Shown: positions 46,498 to 56,626, counted from the first letter of the stretch. The stretch: 64,000 bases of DNA from Nitrosomonas sp. Nm33 (GCF_900107265.1 NZ_FNPJ01000007.1:1-64000); one strand, 5' to 3'. Made by a program: numbers and translations. Notes: a model not told the origin generated them from the letters alone.

Positions 46498-47406
46498 ATG
46501 AAAAAAATGCTTTTGATTGTAGGATGTGGTGACATCGCCTTCCGAGTGGCGCCGTTACTGCGTAAACGCTACCGGTTACTAGGTTTATGCAGAAAACCGG
46601 AAAATTTCTGCAAATTACGTACCCACAGAATTACACCCATACTCGGTGATCTTGATCAGCCAGACAGTCTCGATAAACTTGCGGGAATGGCACACGCAAT
46701 ACTCCATTTAGCTCCGCCGCCCAGTTATGGTTTAAAAGATTCACGTACTACCCATCTGTTAGCAGCTCTGACTCGGCAGACTTTAGCAAAAAGAAGAATA
46801 CTACCACAACGGCTAATCTATATCAGTACCAGTGGGGTATATGGTGATTGTAAAGGCGAATGGGTAAGCGAGAACCATCCACTCAATCCAACTAACGAAC
46901 GTGCATGGCGACGCGTTGATGCAGAAAGACAAATTAGAAATTGGGGGTTACGCAACGATGTGCAAGTTTCCATTATTCGCGTACCTGGAATTTATGCAGC
47001 TGATCGCCTGCCTCTTGCACGCCTACGACAAGGTACACCCGTACTTTCAACAGATGAAGACAGTTTCACCAACCATATCCATGCAGATGATCTTGCTCGT
47101 ATTATTGCTGCAGCACTTCATTATGGAAAATCAGGCAGAATCTACCATGCGAGTGATGATTCACATTTAAAAATGGGCGATTATTTTGATCTGGTGGCCG
47201 ATCATTTCGGTTTGCCACGCCCACCAAGAATTCCTCGCTTTCAAGCAAATAAATATATATCGCCTAGCTTGATGTCATTCATGAATGAATCGCGCCGTTT
47301 AACAAACACTCGCATAAAACGGGAACTACATATCAAATTACTTTACCCTACTGTTACCAGCGGTATCGCTAAGGCAATCCAGCATGAATCTAACGAACAT
47401 TTATAG
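46498..47406 (+). CDS. NAD-dependent epimerase/dehydratase (SDR family, YeeZ-like)
   Basis: This 302-residue Rossmann-fold protein starts MKKMLLIVGCGDIAFRVA, a variant GxGxxA nucleotide-binding motif. It has the catalytic YISTSGVYGD segment followed by a WRRVDAERQIR region where the usual Tyr-x3-Lys is replaced. IIRVPGIYAADRLPL and FTNHIHADDLARI follow, as in extended atypical SDRs such as YeeZ. The substrate is unknown. It is divergent from the ferredoxin reductase (44-nt gap) and is followed by a good terminator, so it is probably monocistronic. Confidence 0.85.
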   Translation: MKKMLLIVGCGDIAFRVAPLLRKRYRLLGLCRKPENFCKLRTHRITPILGDLDQPDSLDKLAGMAHAILHLAPPPSYGLKDSRTTHLLAALTRQTLAKRRILPQRLIYISTSGVYGDCKGEWVSENHPLNPTNERAWRRVDAERQIRNWGLRNDVQVSIIRVPGIYAADRLPLARLRQGTPVLSTDEDSFTNHIHADDLARIIAAALHYGKSGRIYHASDDSHLKMGDYFDLVADHFGLPRPPRIPRFQANKYISPSLMSFMNESRRLTNTRIKRELHIKLLYPTVTSGIAKAIQHESNEHL

Positions 47407-47447
47407 AATCTAAGTAAATCGATGATGATTGCCGTTAAATCCCAGGA

Positions 47448-47476
47448 TGGCGTCGATCATTTTTGACGCTATTTTT
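47448..47476 (+). terminator. intrinsic terminator after the SDR gene
   Basis: GGCGTC (47449-47454) and GACGCT (47465-47470) form a 6-bp stem (one G-U pair) around a 10-nt loop. ATTTTT follows directly. It lies 42 nt after the stop of the upstream gene and 100 nt before pilC. Confidence 0.55.
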
Positions 47477-47575
47477 AATAATATTAGTAAACTCAGCAAT
47501 CTTAAAATTTTGTGGAATTATCCTAAAAAACCACATTTAGGATTATTAATAATACTGGGATAACAAGGAGTTGGT

Positions 47576-48799
47576 ATGTCGACTGTGGTGGAACGTCCAG
47601 ATAAGAAAGTCAAAGAAATTAGTTTCTCATGGGAAGGTAAAGACAGATCTGGCAAAGTAGTTAAAGGGGAAATGCGCGCAGCAGGTGCTATCGTTGTCAC
47701 ATCTACCCTGCGCCGTCAAGGTATCCGGGTCACAAAAGTTACCAAAACAAAATCGAAGGGAACAATTAGGGATAAAGACATTACTTTGTTTACGCGTCAA
47801 CTTGCCACCATGATGAAATCTGGCGTTCCCTTGTTACAAGCCTTTGATATCGTAGGTAAGGGGCATAGTAACCAAGCGGTTGGTAAGTTATTGATGGATA
47901 TAAAAATGGATATTGAAACTGGGAATAGTCTGGCAAATGCCTTTCGAAAATACCCGCTCTACTTTGATTCCTTGTTTTGTAACCTTGTTGCAGCAGGAGA
48001 AGCAGCCGGCATTCTTGACGAGTTGTTAGATCGTTTAGCTACTTATAAGGAAAAAATTCAAGCGATTAAAGGAAAAATCAAATCTGCACTATTCTACCCC
48101 ATATCAATTATAGTAGTTGCCTTTATCATTACAGCAGTTATTATGATTTTTGTCATTCCTGCCTTCAAAGAATTATTTCAGAATTTTGGAGCTGATCTCC
48201 CAGCTGCGACGTTGATAGTCATGGCCATTTCGGATTTCTTTGTCGATTACTGGTGGGCCATTTTTGGCGGAATTGGGCTTAGTCTTTATACTTTCTTTTA
48301 TGTATGGAAACGTTCAGCTGCTATGCAGCGTGTTATGGACCGGCTTGCATTGAGATTACCTATTTTTGGAGAGGTAATCAGAAAAGCGACTGTTGCACGC
48401 TGGTCTCGCACGCTTTCCACCATGTTCGCTGCAGGTGTTCCACTTGTTGAAGCAATGGATTCAGTTGCAGGTGCTGCAGGGAATCACGTTTATTTTGATG
48501 CTACTAAAAGAATTCAGATAGAAGTGAGTACAGGGAGTAGTTTAGTAGATGCGATGACGCAGACAAATGTGTTTTCTAACATGGTTCTACAAATGGTAGC
48601 TATTGGAGAAGAATCTGGTTCGCTGGATTCCATGTTAAGTAAGATCGCAGATTTTTTTGAAGCAGAGGTGGATAATGCGGTGGAAGCGCTATCAAGCCTA
48701 ATGGAACCAGTTATCATGGTGGTTCTTGGCACACTCATCGGGGGCATGGTTGTCGCAATGTACTTACCTATCTTCAAAATGGGCCAAGTTGTTGGCTAA
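47576..48799 (+). CDS. pilC: type IV pilus inner-membrane platform protein PilC
   Basis: PilC is the polytopic platform of type IV pilus assembly. The 407-residue product has two T2SSF domains, each with a conserved GxPLLxAxxIxxxG-type pattern (SGVPLLQAFDIVGKG and AGVPLVEAMDSVAGA) and F..LVAAGE / MVAIGEESG motifs. There are three hydrophobic regions, including IIVVAFIITAVIMIFVI, and a C-terminal MVVAMYLPIFKMG. AAGGAG precedes the ATG. It is followed by pilD after 32 nt. The motor gene pilB, usually upstream, is absent here. Confidence 0.95.
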   Translation: MSTVVERPDKKVKEISFSWEGKDRSGKVVKGEMRAAGAIVVTSTLRRQGIRVTKVTKTKSKGTIRDKDITLFTRQLATMMKSGVPLLQAFDIVGKGHSNQAVGKLLMDIKMDIETGNSLANAFRKYPLYFDSLFCNLVAAGEAAGILDELLDRLATYKEKIQAIKGKIKSALFYPISIIVVAFIITAVIMIFVIPAFKELFQNFGADLPAATLIVMAISDFFVDYWWAIFGGIGLSLYTFFYVWKRSAAMQRVMDRLALRLPIFGEVIRKATVARWSRTLSTMFAAGVPLVEAMDSVAGAAGNHVYFDATKRIQIEVSTGSSLVDAMTQTNVFSNMVLQMVAIGEESGSLDSMLSKIADFFEAEVDNAVEALSSLMEPVIMVVLGTLIGGMVVAMYLPIFKMGQVVG

Positions 48800-48831
48800 T
48801 TCCTGTTTATAACCAATCTGTTAAATAATAC

Positions 48832-49692
48832 ATGACATTAATCGAGTCTTTTCAGAATACATCGACAATTTTCATTGCTTTTAGCACCATTATTGGAGTA
48901 ATGGTAGGTAGTTTTTTGAATGTAATCATTCATCGACTTCCCAGAATGATGGAACATGCATGGCACCAACAATGTGCTGAATTACGTGGAGAAAATATTC
49001 ATAATTTACCGGTATTCAATCTTGCAACACCTCGCTCTACTTGCCCTCAGTGTGGACATAGAATTGCCGTACTCGAAAATATTCCTATAATCAGTTATTT
49101 ATTCCTACGAGGATATTGCTCACAATGCCATACGCGTATTTCCCTTCGCTACCCGATTGTCGAAGGGTTGACAGGTATTATGAGCGGTTTTACTGCATGG
49201 CACTTCGGATTTGGCTTGACAGCCCTTGCCGCCTTGCTCTTTATTTGGGCAATGATTGCACTTACCTTCATAGATTTTGATAGGCAATTATTGCCAGATG
49301 CTATTACATTACCTTTACTCTGGATCGGGCTTTTATTTAATATGGATAACGGTTTCATTGATATCCGATCAGCTATCATAGGCTCAGTTGCCGGTTACCT
49401 TGTTCTGTGGACCATTTATTGGAGTTTCAAACTCACTACTGGAAAAGAAGGGATGGGTTACGGTGATTTCAAGTTACTCGCTGCAATTGGTGCATGGCTA
49501 GGCTGGCAGATGTTACCATTAGTTATTCTGTTTTCCTCATTTGTGGGAGGAATAATAGGTATCATGTTGATAATTATTAAGAAACATCAGAGAAACACCA
49601 CAATTCCGTTTGGCCCCTATCTTGCTGGAGGAGGTCTAATCGCCTTATTCTGGGGGAATAAGATCAACCACGCTTATCTTGGCTTATTCTAA
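48832..49692 (+). CDS. pilD: prepilin peptidase / N-methyltransferase PilD
   Basis: PilD cleaves and N-methylates type IV prepilins at the inner membrane. The 286-residue protein has GSFLNVIIHRLPRMM, a cytoplasmic zinc loop with CPQCGHRI and CSQCHTRI, and the two catalytic aspartates in FIDFDRQLLPDAIT and GMGYGDFKLLAAIGAWLG (the GxGD motif). Several membrane helices follow. It lies between pilC and coaE; coaE starts 3 nt after its stop. Confidence 0.96.
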   Translation: MTLIESFQNTSTIFIAFSTIIGVMVGSFLNVIIHRLPRMMEHAWHQQCAELRGENIHNLPVFNLATPRSTCPQCGHRIAVLENIPIISYLFLRGYCSQCHTRISLRYPIVEGLTGIMSGFTAWHFGFGLTALAALLFIWAMIALTFIDFDRQLLPDAITLPLLWIGLLFNMDNGFIDIRSAIIGSVAGYLVLWTIYWSFKLTTGKEGMGYGDFKLLAAIGAWLGWQMLPLVILFSSFVGGIIGIMLIIIKKHQRNTTIPFGPYLAGGGLIALFWGNKINHAYLGLF

Positions 49693-49695
49693 TAC

Positions 49696-50316
49696 ATGCC
49701 TTTGATCATTGGCTTAACCGGAGGGATAGGTTGCGGTAAATCTACTGCTACAAAGTTCTTTGCTGTGCATGGTATTGACATTATCGATACGGATGAAATT
49801 GCACACGAATTAACGCTGCCAGAAGGCAAAGCAATGGACGTCATTAAAAAGGCATTTGGTACAAACTTTATTACTAAAGATGGTTCTCTAGACCGGAATA
49901 AAATGCGTGAACTGGTGTTTTCAGATCAAATTTTCAAGGATAAACTTGAAGCCATCCTGCATCCGCTTATCTATCATGAAGTAATACGCCGCGTTAGCTT
50001 AGCGACCTCTGCTTATATCATCATTGTTGTACCATTACTGTTGGAATCAGAGGTTTTTCAAAAACTAGTCCATCGAATTTTGGTAATCGATTGTACTGAA
50101 CCATCGCAGATCTCACGTACAATTGCACGCAGCAAACTAGACGAACGAGAAGTACACGCTATCATGGCAACACAAGTTTCACGAAAAGAACGCCTAGAGC
50201 AAGCTGATGATATCATTGTCAATGATCAGGACCTTGATCATCTGTATAAGCAAGTTGAAATGCTCCATCTGAAATATCTTGCCTTATCAAGAGACAAATT
50301 GAGCAAACCTGCTTAA
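49696..50316 (+). CDS. coaE: dephospho-CoA kinase
   Basis: CoaE phosphorylates dephospho-CoA in the last step of coenzyme A synthesis. The 206-residue product has the P-loop GLTGGIGCGKST and DTDEIAHEL. The lid and adenine region RILVIDCTEPSQISRTIAR is followed by QVSRKERLEQADDIIVND, all standard for the family. It starts 3 nt after pilD, as in many beta- and gammaproteobacteria. Confidence 0.96.
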   Translation: MPLIIGLTGGIGCGKSTATKFFAVHGIDIIDTDEIAHELTLPEGKAMDVIKKAFGTNFITKDGSLDRNKMRELVFSDQIFKDKLEAILHPLIYHEVIRRVSLATSAYIIIVVPLLLESEVFQKLVHRILVIDCTEPSQISRTIARSKLDEREVHAIMATQVSRKERLEQADDIIVNDQDLDHLYKQVEMLHLKYLALSRDKLSKPA

Positions 50317-50424
50317 CTAACCTTATTGGTTTTAGCTTAAGAATCAAACTTTCATACAGAAATGATATCTCATAGCGTATGATTCTATTATGTTATTATT
50401 ACTTTACGTATCATAACTACTACC

Positions 50425-51180
50425 GTGATTTGCTACGAACACCCCCTCAATGAACGCATTCGCACTTTGTTGCGACTTGAAGATCTATTTAATAAAGTTG
50501 ATTTCTTTTCAGTATGCGACACATCTATTGAACATCATGCTGCACTTGTCGCGTTATTTGAGATTCTTGATGTAACCGGGCGGGCTGATATTAAATCGGA
50601 TTTGCTGCAAGAGTTGGAACGACAAAGAAGCATGCTGGAAGGTTTACGCAAGAACCCGGAAATCTCTGAAGAAGCATTAAACCGCATGCTCAATGACATT
50701 AAAGTCACATTCAAAGATTTACTTAATATTCCTGGCCGAATAGGTGGACATTTACGTGATAATGAATGGTTAATGAGCATCAAACAACGCCTGAGCATTC
50801 CAGGCGGAGCATGTGAATTTGATTTACCGTCCTATCATTATTGGCTAAGTATAGCGTCAGAAGTGCGTCATCATGATTTTAATGAATGGATCACTCCATT
50901 ATTACCTATACGCAGCAGTTCTAATATCGTATTAAAGCTGCTGAGAAACAGCGGAAGAACTTTTCGCCATACGGCATACCAAGGTTTATTTCAACAGACT
51001 GATTCTAGTCATTTAGCACATCTGCTGCGTCTGAAAATCGATAAGGAACTTCCGTGCGTTCCTGAAATCAGTGCTAATAAATATGCACTTAATATCCGTT
51101 TTATCCCGTTTGGATCAGATCAGAAAATGGGTGTCTACGAGGAAGATATTGATTTTGAGTTAACTTACTGTAATTTATAG
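50425..51180 (+). CDS. zapD: cell division protein ZapD
   Basis: ZapD bundles FtsZ filaments at the division ring. The 251-residue product has the family pattern YEHPLNERIRTLLRLEDLF at the N-terminus, IKQRLSIPGGACEFDLPSYHYWL in the middle and RFIPFGSDQKMGVYEEDIDFEL at the end. Translation starts at a GTG (50425). It follows coaE after 108 nt and precedes yacG by 12 nt, the conserved coaE-zapD-yacG order. Confidence 0.95.
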   Translation: MICYEHPLNERIRTLLRLEDLFNKVDFFSVCDTSIEHHAALVALFEILDVTGRADIKSDLLQELERQRSMLEGLRKNPEISEEALNRMLNDIKVTFKDLLNIPGRIGGHLRDNEWLMSIKQRLSIPGGACEFDLPSYHYWLSIASEVRHHDFNEWITPLLPIRSSSNIVLKLLRNSGRTFRHTAYQGLFQQTDSSHLAHLLRLKIDKELPCVPEISANKYALNIRFIPFGSDQKMGVYEEDIDFELTYCNL

Positions 51181-51192
51181 CTATCTAAAGTA

Positions 51193-51393
51193 ATGAAACA
51201 AACTATTGTTAATTGCCCTCAATGCGGTGAAACTATAACTTGGAGTACAACAAACCGTTATCGCCCTTTCTGCTCTGAGCGTTGCAAAATGCATGATCTA
51301 GCGCAATGGGCAACAGAATCTTATCGTATATCAGAGGCTGAACAGGAAGAGGAGCATGTGACTCTCAACAACAAATCAGATACCTTTAGTTAA
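51193..51393 (+). CDS. yacG: DNA gyrase inhibitor / zinc-binding protein YacG
   Basis: This small protein (66 residues) has four zinc ligands in [11 protein letters not shown] and [14 protein letters not shown]. YacG binds GyrB and inhibits gyrase in E. coli. The tail (TESYRI...EEEHV) is acidic. It lies 12 nt after zapD and is convergent with the Nudix/ThiE gene. Confidence 0.95.
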   Translation: MKQTIVNCPQCGETITWSTTNRYRPFCSERCKMHDLAQWATESYRISEAEQEEEHVTLNNKSDTFS

Positions 51394-51435
51394 TTCTGCA
51401 TTTTTGTAGTCGCGAATAAGCTCAAATTATGACGT

Positions 51436-52386
51436 TCATTTGTCTACCCAAACATCTCGTAACATGGCGATACCATGCCCACCCTGTTGCAGGGCAATAG
51501 CCAAATCCGTCTGAACCAAGCCACCAAGCGCATAGACAGGTAAAGAATAATCACGTATCAATGAAGAAAATTTTTGCCAGCCTAATGTAGTTAATCCGGG
51601 ATGGCTTACAGTTGGTAAGACGGGTCCTAATACCACAAAATCCACCCCGATGCGCTCTGCCTGATAAAGTTCCTCAGCATTATGACAAGAAGCTCCACAC
51701 CAATTTACATCAGGGCGGCTAGATAGCGACATTAACTGTGCAGAAGTTAAATGCACACCATCCGCACCCAATTCCCGAGATAGCAAAATATCGCTATTGA
51801 TGACTACCTTAGCCTCGAAGGTATGCGCGCGCCTGATAATTTCGCTTGCTAACCAGCAAAACCTATCACTTGCCAGCGATTTTTCACGAATCTGCAAAAA
51901 CTTCAAGCCCTGCTGCAAAGCATGCTCAAGCTTATGTAGCATAGCTTCTTCACCTAACTCTGATGCATTGGTAATCGCATAAATGGGTGGTAAAGCAAGT
52001 CCGCGCATCACCGGAAAGTTAGCCGGCAACAAAGGTGTGACTGACAGGTTATCGACCGTTTGCCAGGATAACAGCTGTCTCTCGCGTCCGAATGGTTCTC
52101 CATACCAATCAACCACTCGGTAAAAATGCAAACGAACCGTTGCATGCGCATAAGTAAATACCCGTGTAATCCAGGGATAAGCTTGCTTGATCTGGATGCC
52201 GAGCTCTTCTTGCAACTCCCGGCCAAGTGCTTGCAAGGCAGATTCACCCGCTTCAATTTTCCCACCAGGAAATTCCCAATAACCAGCATAAGGCTTTCCT
52301 TCCGGTCTGCTTGTTAGCAGAAAATGACCATTTGGTCGAATGATGACTGCCGCAGCCACTTCAACAAATGGAATAAATTGAGTCAT
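51436..52386 (-). CDS. Nudix hydrolase fused to thiamine-phosphate-synthase-like domain
   Basis: Residues ~1-130 form a MutT-type Nudix domain with the box GGKIEAGESALQALGRELQEELGI, which hydrolyses nucleotide diphosphates such as 8-oxo-dGTP. Residues ~150-316 are a ThiE-like TIM barrel (LQIREKSL, VVINSDILLSRELGADGVHL, GASCHNAEEL, YALGGL). Such fusions occur in many beta- and gammaproteobacteria. It is not clear that the second domain makes thiamine phosphate; it may act on an oxidised thiamine or nucleotide. It follows the DUF815 ATPase gene by 19 nt. Confidence 0.9.
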   Translation of the reverse strand: MTQFIPFVEVAAAVIIRPNGHFLLTSRPEGKPYAGYWEFPGGKIEAGESALQALGRELQEELGIQIKQAYPWITRVFTYAHATVRLHFYRVVDWYGEPFGRERQLLSWQTVDNLSVTPLLPANFPVMRGLALPPIYAITNASELGEEAMLHKLEHALQQGLKFLQIREKSLASDRFCWLASEIIRRAHTFEAKVVINSDILLSRELGADGVHLTSAQLMSLSSRPDVNWCGASCHNAEELYQAERIGVDFVVLGPVLPTVSHPGLTTLGWQKFSSLIRDYSLPVYALGGLVQTDLAIALQQGGHGIAMLRDVWVDK

Positions 52387-52405
52387 GAAATTGCTTGCCT
52401 ACAAA

Positions 52406-53293
52406 TTACAACGAGTTGTTTTGAGAAAGACGATGAAACTTATATTTGCCAGTCCAATCTCGTGCAAATTGCCAAGCTACTCGTCCACTTCGGGAGCCAC
52501 GCGTAAGCGCCCATCGCAGCGCCTCTTCCCGTGCCAGTGCAGTCATTTTTCTGATACCGTAAAAAGCAAGCCAGTAACGAACAATCTCCAGGTATTGTGC
52601 TTGATCAAAAGGATAAAACGAAAGCCATATGCCAAAACGCTCTGACAATGAAATTTTTTCCTCAATAGTCTCATTGGGGTGAATATCTCCGTCGAGATGG
52701 CGCGTCTCAAGATTATCCCGCATAGCCTCAGGCATCAGGTGTCGACGATTGGAAGTCGCATAAACAAGCACATTATCAGATGCCATCTCAATTGAGCCAT
52801 CCAAAACAACTTTTAGTGCTTTATAACCTGGTTCATCGCTTTCAAATGACAAATCATCGCAGTACAAAATAAAACGCTCTGGTCGCTGAAAAACTCGCTC
52901 AACAATATCATGCAAATCAATGAGATCATGTTTTTCTACCTCGATTAGCCGCAACCCCTTGTTTGCGTATTTGTTCAACAACGCTTTCACCAAAGAAGAT
53001 TTTCCGGTACCTCGTGATCCAGTCAATAAAACGTTATTAGCGGGGTAGCCCAGGACAAACTGATACGTATTTTGATCGATCAGCTGCTTTTGTTCATCAA
53101 TGCCATGTAATGCATCAAGTACGATGTTATGAGGATGGGTAACTGGCTGAAGATATCCAGCATTTGCTTGCTTGCGCCATCGGAATGCTATCGCAGAATC
53201 AAGATCGGCATCTCGCTGCTTAGCAGGAAGCACGTTTTCGATACGGATAAGCAGTGCATCTAACCGTTCGTAGAATAAATCAAGCTCATTCAT
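52406..53293 (-). CDS. DUF815 family AAA+ ATP-binding protein
   Basis: This 295-residue P-loop ATPase has Walker A LLTGSRGTGKSSLVKALL and Walker B RFILYCDDLSF. A sensor-1 region VYATSNRRHLMPE and a C-terminal lid follow. This matches the DUF815 family, which has no settled function and usually sits between argJ and the Nudix/ThiE gene in betaproteobacteria, as here. It lies 6 nt after argJ and 19 nt before the Nudix gene, so the three form one operon. Confidence 0.9.
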   Translation of the reverse strand: MNELDLFYERLDALLIRIENVLPAKQRDADLDSAIAFRWRKQANAGYLQPVTHPHNIVLDALHGIDEQKQLIDQNTYQFVLGYPANNVLLTGSRGTGKSSLVKALLNKYANKGLRLIEVEKHDLIDLHDIVERVFQRPERFILYCDDLSFESDEPGYKALKVVLDGSIEMASDNVLVYATSNRRHLMPEAMRDNLETRHLDGDIHPNETIEEKISLSERFGIWLSFYPFDQAQYLEIVRYWLAFYGIRKMTALAREEALRWALTRGSRSGRVAWQFARDWTGKYKFHRLSQNNSL

Positions 53294-53299
53294 AACAAA

Positions 53300-54529
53300 T
53301 CAGCTCCGATAATCTGCATTGATTTTCACATAGTCGTAAGAAAAATCACACGTCCATATTTTAGTTGCAGCTACGCCACGATTTAATACCACTCGCACCG
53401 TGATTTCAGATTGCTTCATCACACGCTGACCATCCTCCTCACAATAGCTTTTGGCTCTGCCACCATGTTCTGCAACCAAAACTTCATTCAGGTAAAGCTG
53501 AATATTGTTGACATCGAGATCGTCTATGCCAGCGTAACCAATCGCAGCAAGTATCCTCCCTAGATTAGGATCAGATGCAAAGAAAGCCGTCTTGACTAAT
53601 GGCGAGTGAGCAATTGCATAAGCGACCTGAGAGCATTCTTCCAGCGTGCTTCCTTTTTCCACCTGCACCGTAATAAATTTAGTCGCACCTTCCCCATCTC
53701 GTACAATCATCTGAGCCAACCTTACAGCCACCTCCGTAATTGCATTTTGCAGTAAGCTAAACTCCGGGCTTTCCCGATCAATACTCTGCGAGTGATTTGC
53801 CTTGCCAGTTGCTATCAATAGCAAAGCATCATTGGTGGAGGTATCACCATCTACCGTAATACGGTTAAAAGAATGATCCGCAACATGGCGCACCATCTCC
53901 TGTAACAACGATTGAGATATCTTGGCATCTGTTGCGATATATCCCAACATGGTTGCCATATTCGGATGAATCATGCCCGATCCCTTGGCAATACCCGTTA
54001 TCGTGATTGTTGTGCCATGGATTTGAATCTGACTGGAAACGCCTTTGGGAACAATATCGGTCGTCATAATCGCTTGTGCGGCAGCAAACCAGTTATCACA
54101 TTTAAGGTCGCTCACTGTTCGAGGCAAACCCTCAATAATTCTGTCAACTGGTAATGGCTCCATAATGACGCCTGTGGAAAACGGTAATATTTGCTGGGGC
54201 TGGCAGCCAAGCAACTTAGCCAGCGCAGTACAAGTCGCCCGTGCATGGGTAATACCTTCTTCTCCCGTACCAGCGTTAGCGTTACCGGTATTAATAACCA
54301 ATGCACGAATTGAGCTGGCTACAGAGAGATGTGCCTTCGCCACTACGACTGGTGCAGCACAAAAGCGGTTCTTGGTAAAAACACCCGCTACTTTTACATT
54401 TTCATCAAGCGCAATAACCAAGAGATCTTTCCGATCAGGTCGTTTGATTTCTGCTTCAGTAATACCCAGAGATACGCCCTGAATCGGTAACAATTGTTGA
54501 GGTAACAAGGGAGGAATATTAACCGGCAT
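53300..54529 (-). CDS. argJ: bifunctional glutamate N-acetyltransferase / ornithine acetyltransferase
   Basis: ArgJ recycles the acetyl group from N-acetylornithine to glutamate in arginine synthesis. The 409-residue precursor self-cleaves before the Thr in [18 protein letters not shown] (residue ~190), and that Thr becomes the nucleophile of the beta chain. [12 protein letters not shown] near residue 80 and the C-terminal [19 protein letters not shown] are also diagnostic. It heads argJ-DUF815-Nudix/ThiE and is divergent from tusA. Confidence 0.96.
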   Translation of the reverse strand: MPVNIPPLLPQQLLPIQGVSLGITEAEIKRPDRKDLLVIALDENVKVAGVFTKNRFCAAPVVVAKAHLSVASSIRALVINTGNANAGTGEEGITHARATCTALAKLLGCQPQQILPFSTGVIMEPLPVDRIIEGLPRTVSDLKCDNWFAAAQAIMTTDIVPKGVSSQIQIHGTTITITGIAKGSGMIHPNMATMLGYIATDAKISQSLLQEMVRHVADHSFNRITVDGDTSTNDALLLIATGKANHSQSIDRESPEFSLLQNAITEVAVRLAQMIVRDGEGATKFITVQVEKGSTLEECSQVAYAIAHSPLVKTAFFASDPNLGRILAAIGYAGIDDLDVNNIQLYLNEVLVAEHGGRAKSYCEEDGQRVMKQSEITVRVVLNRGVAATKIWTCDFSYDYVKINADYRS

Positions 54530-54665
54530 ATAATAAAATTATTAAAAAATACATTATCGTAACTTATCTTCGGCTGGAGGTTTCAACAATCTGAAATCAG
54601 GCTATTTGGTACCTTATGCCATACCCGGTAAAATTAAGTAAAATTACTTATAAAAAAGGAGAAGT

Positions 54666-54893
54666 ATGAATTTTGACAAGGAACTCGATGTACGTGGACT
54701 AGTTTGTCCATTACCCATACTACGCACCAAAAAATCTCTAACAGATATGACTCACGGACAAATACTGAAAATTGTCGCTACTGATCCCGCTTCTATCATT
54801 GATTTTCAAGTCTTTGCCGAACAAACGGGTAACCAACTATTATCTTCAGCTGAAACAAGCGGTGAATTTTTATTTTACTTAAAAAAGAAATAA
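54666..54893 (+). CDS. tusA: sulfur carrier protein TusA (SirA family)
   Basis: This 75-residue protein has the CPxP motif in LDVRGLVCPLPILRTK, whose Cys carries persulfide sulfur for tRNA thiolation or other sulfur transfer. AAAAAGGAG precedes the ATG. It stands alone between argJ (divergent) and pmbA (convergent). The following 247 bp shows no supported gene; two short overlapping frames near 54940-55070 are too weak to call. Confidence 0.95.
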   Translation: MNFDKELDVRGLVCPLPILRTKKSLTDMTHGQILKIVATDPASIIDFQVFAEQTGNQLLSSAETSGEFLFYLKKK

Positions 54894-55140
54894 CTCATTT
54901 CACCAGATAAATAAGCTGATCCATGGAAAAATAACGATCAATGCCAATAATTAAGAAGGATAAAGAAGACCATTCCACCATTTATGTCAAGAGTTCTCAC
55001 CGATAAGAGCGTTACCCTACGCGAACAAAATATTCGTAAAATCAAATGGATGCATCAAAAAGAGACTTGAATATTTAATGGTACAATCTAAGCATGCAGC
55101 AAATTTCTTCACAAGCTCCAGTTATCTTCTGCAATTCGAT

Positions 55141-56499
55141 TTAATGCCCGGCAACTGTCATACGCTCTATCAGCAGCGACCCACATTGCTTGGAGCCATG
55201 AACTATTCTATCGCTCCCCACCCCCACTATTCCATGCAGCATTTCTTTTAAATTGCCAGCGATAGTAATTTCCTCAACTGGATAACATAGCTCACCATTT
55301 TCTACCCAGAAACCGGTAGCACCTCGTGAATAATCTCCTGTTACTCCATTCACACCCTGACCGAGTAATTCTGTTACTAACAACCCTTTGTTCATTTTTT
55401 TTAGCAAATCAGGAAACGACAGGGGTGTGGAATTTTCCACAATCAGATTATGATTGCCTCCTGCATTACCGGTCGTACACAAACCAAGCTTACGTGCCGA
55501 ATAGCTACCGAGAAAATACCCTTGCACAATCCCGTTCTCAACCACGTTTCGTTCATGCGTCGCTACGCCTTCATCATCAAACGCACAGCTTGCCAGCCCC
55601 TTCTTAATATGAGGCAATTCACGTATTCGAATATCCGGCGAGAATACTTGTTTCCCCAAACTATCCAGCAAGAATGATGATTTACGGTAAAGGCTGGCTC
55701 CGCTAACAGCTTGAATAAAATGCCCGATCAGACTCGAGGCAATTGATGCCTCAAATAATACGGGTACTTCACAGGTAGCAATTTTTTTCGCACCCAAACG
55801 AGCCACAGCACGCTTTCCCGCTTTTTTGCCCACATCATTGAGGGATTCTAGATCAGCTGCATCACGCGCCACGGTATACCAGTAATCGCGCTGCATAGCA
55901 TCACGCTCTGTTGCAATTACTGCACAGCTAATACTGTGTCGCGAAAGAGGATATCCTCCCATGAAACCATAACTATTCGCGTATACGAACTGAGAAGAAT
56001 TAATCGAAACAGTTGCTCCTTCCGAGTTGGTAATGCGCTTATCGATTGCAAATGCCGCTGTTTCGCAACCTTGCGCAAGCTCAATTGCTTGTTCGACTGA
56101 CAACTCCCACGGATGATACAAATCGAGATCAGGAAACGAAGTTGCCAGCAACTTCGCATCAGCCAATCCTGCACAATCATCTGCGGCGGTATGTCGTGCA
56201 ATAGAAAGTGCAGCCGCTACCGTATCACCGATGGCTTTTGGGGAGAAATCTGAGGTACTTGCATGACCACGATTTTGACCAATGTATACTGTCACAGACA
56301 ATCCCTTGTCTCGCGTGTGCTCAATAGTTTCCACAGTACTTTGTCGAACTGTGACATTCAAACCACAACCATCAGATACATTGGCTTCACATGCACTGGC
56401 ACCCCCTTTCTGGGCGTGGTCCAGAATATCGCGTGCAATCTGCTGAAGTACTCCAAAGGGATAAGAAAAATGTTGAGATGACGAGATATCATTATTCAT
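55141..56499 (-). CDS. pmbA: metalloprotease-like protein PmbA (TldE)
   Basis: PmbA/TldE is the non-catalytic partner of the TldD metalloprotease, which matures microcins and acts on CcdA-like antitoxins. The 452-residue product has the VRQSTVETIEHTRDKGLSVTV start, TVAAALSIARHTAADD, the C-terminal half with TGNAGGNHNLIVENST and TGVNGVTGDYSRGATGFWVENG. It lacks an HExxH motif, as expected for TldE. TldD is not in this window. It is divergent from darP. Confidence 0.94.
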   Translation of the reverse strand: MNNDISSSQHFSYPFGVLQQIARDILDHAQKGGASACEANVSDGCGLNVTVRQSTVETIEHTRDKGLSVTVYIGQNRGHASTSDFSPKAIGDTVAAALSIARHTAADDCAGLADAKLLATSFPDLDLYHPWELSVEQAIELAQGCETAAFAIDKRITNSEGATVSINSSQFVYANSYGFMGGYPLSRHSISCAVIATERDAMQRDYWYTVARDAADLESLNDVGKKAGKRAVARLGAKKIATCEVPVLFEASIASSLIGHFIQAVSGASLYRKSSFLLDSLGKQVFSPDIRIRELPHIKKGLASCAFDDEGVATHERNVVENGIVQGYFLGSYSARKLGLCTTGNAGGNHNLIVENSTPLSFPDLLKKMNKGLLVTELLGQGVNGVTGDYSRGATGFWVENGELCYPVEEITIAGNLKEMLHGIVGVGSDRIVHGSKQCGSLLIERMTVAGH

Positions 56500-56626
56500 A
56501 TAATTAACTTTATGAAAATCAACTCACAATGAAGTCAATATAATCGTTTTAAGGTAAATTTAATAAGATTAGTACTCAAAGAGCGATATGATAACAGCTT
56601 CTCGTTATTGCATTACATAGCTAGCC

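Noticed and set aside
54940-55070. Two short overlapping plus-strand frames after tusA (about 22 and 28 codons)
   Set aside because: They are too short, have no good ribosome site and show no family resemblance; a decayed small gene is possible but unsupported.
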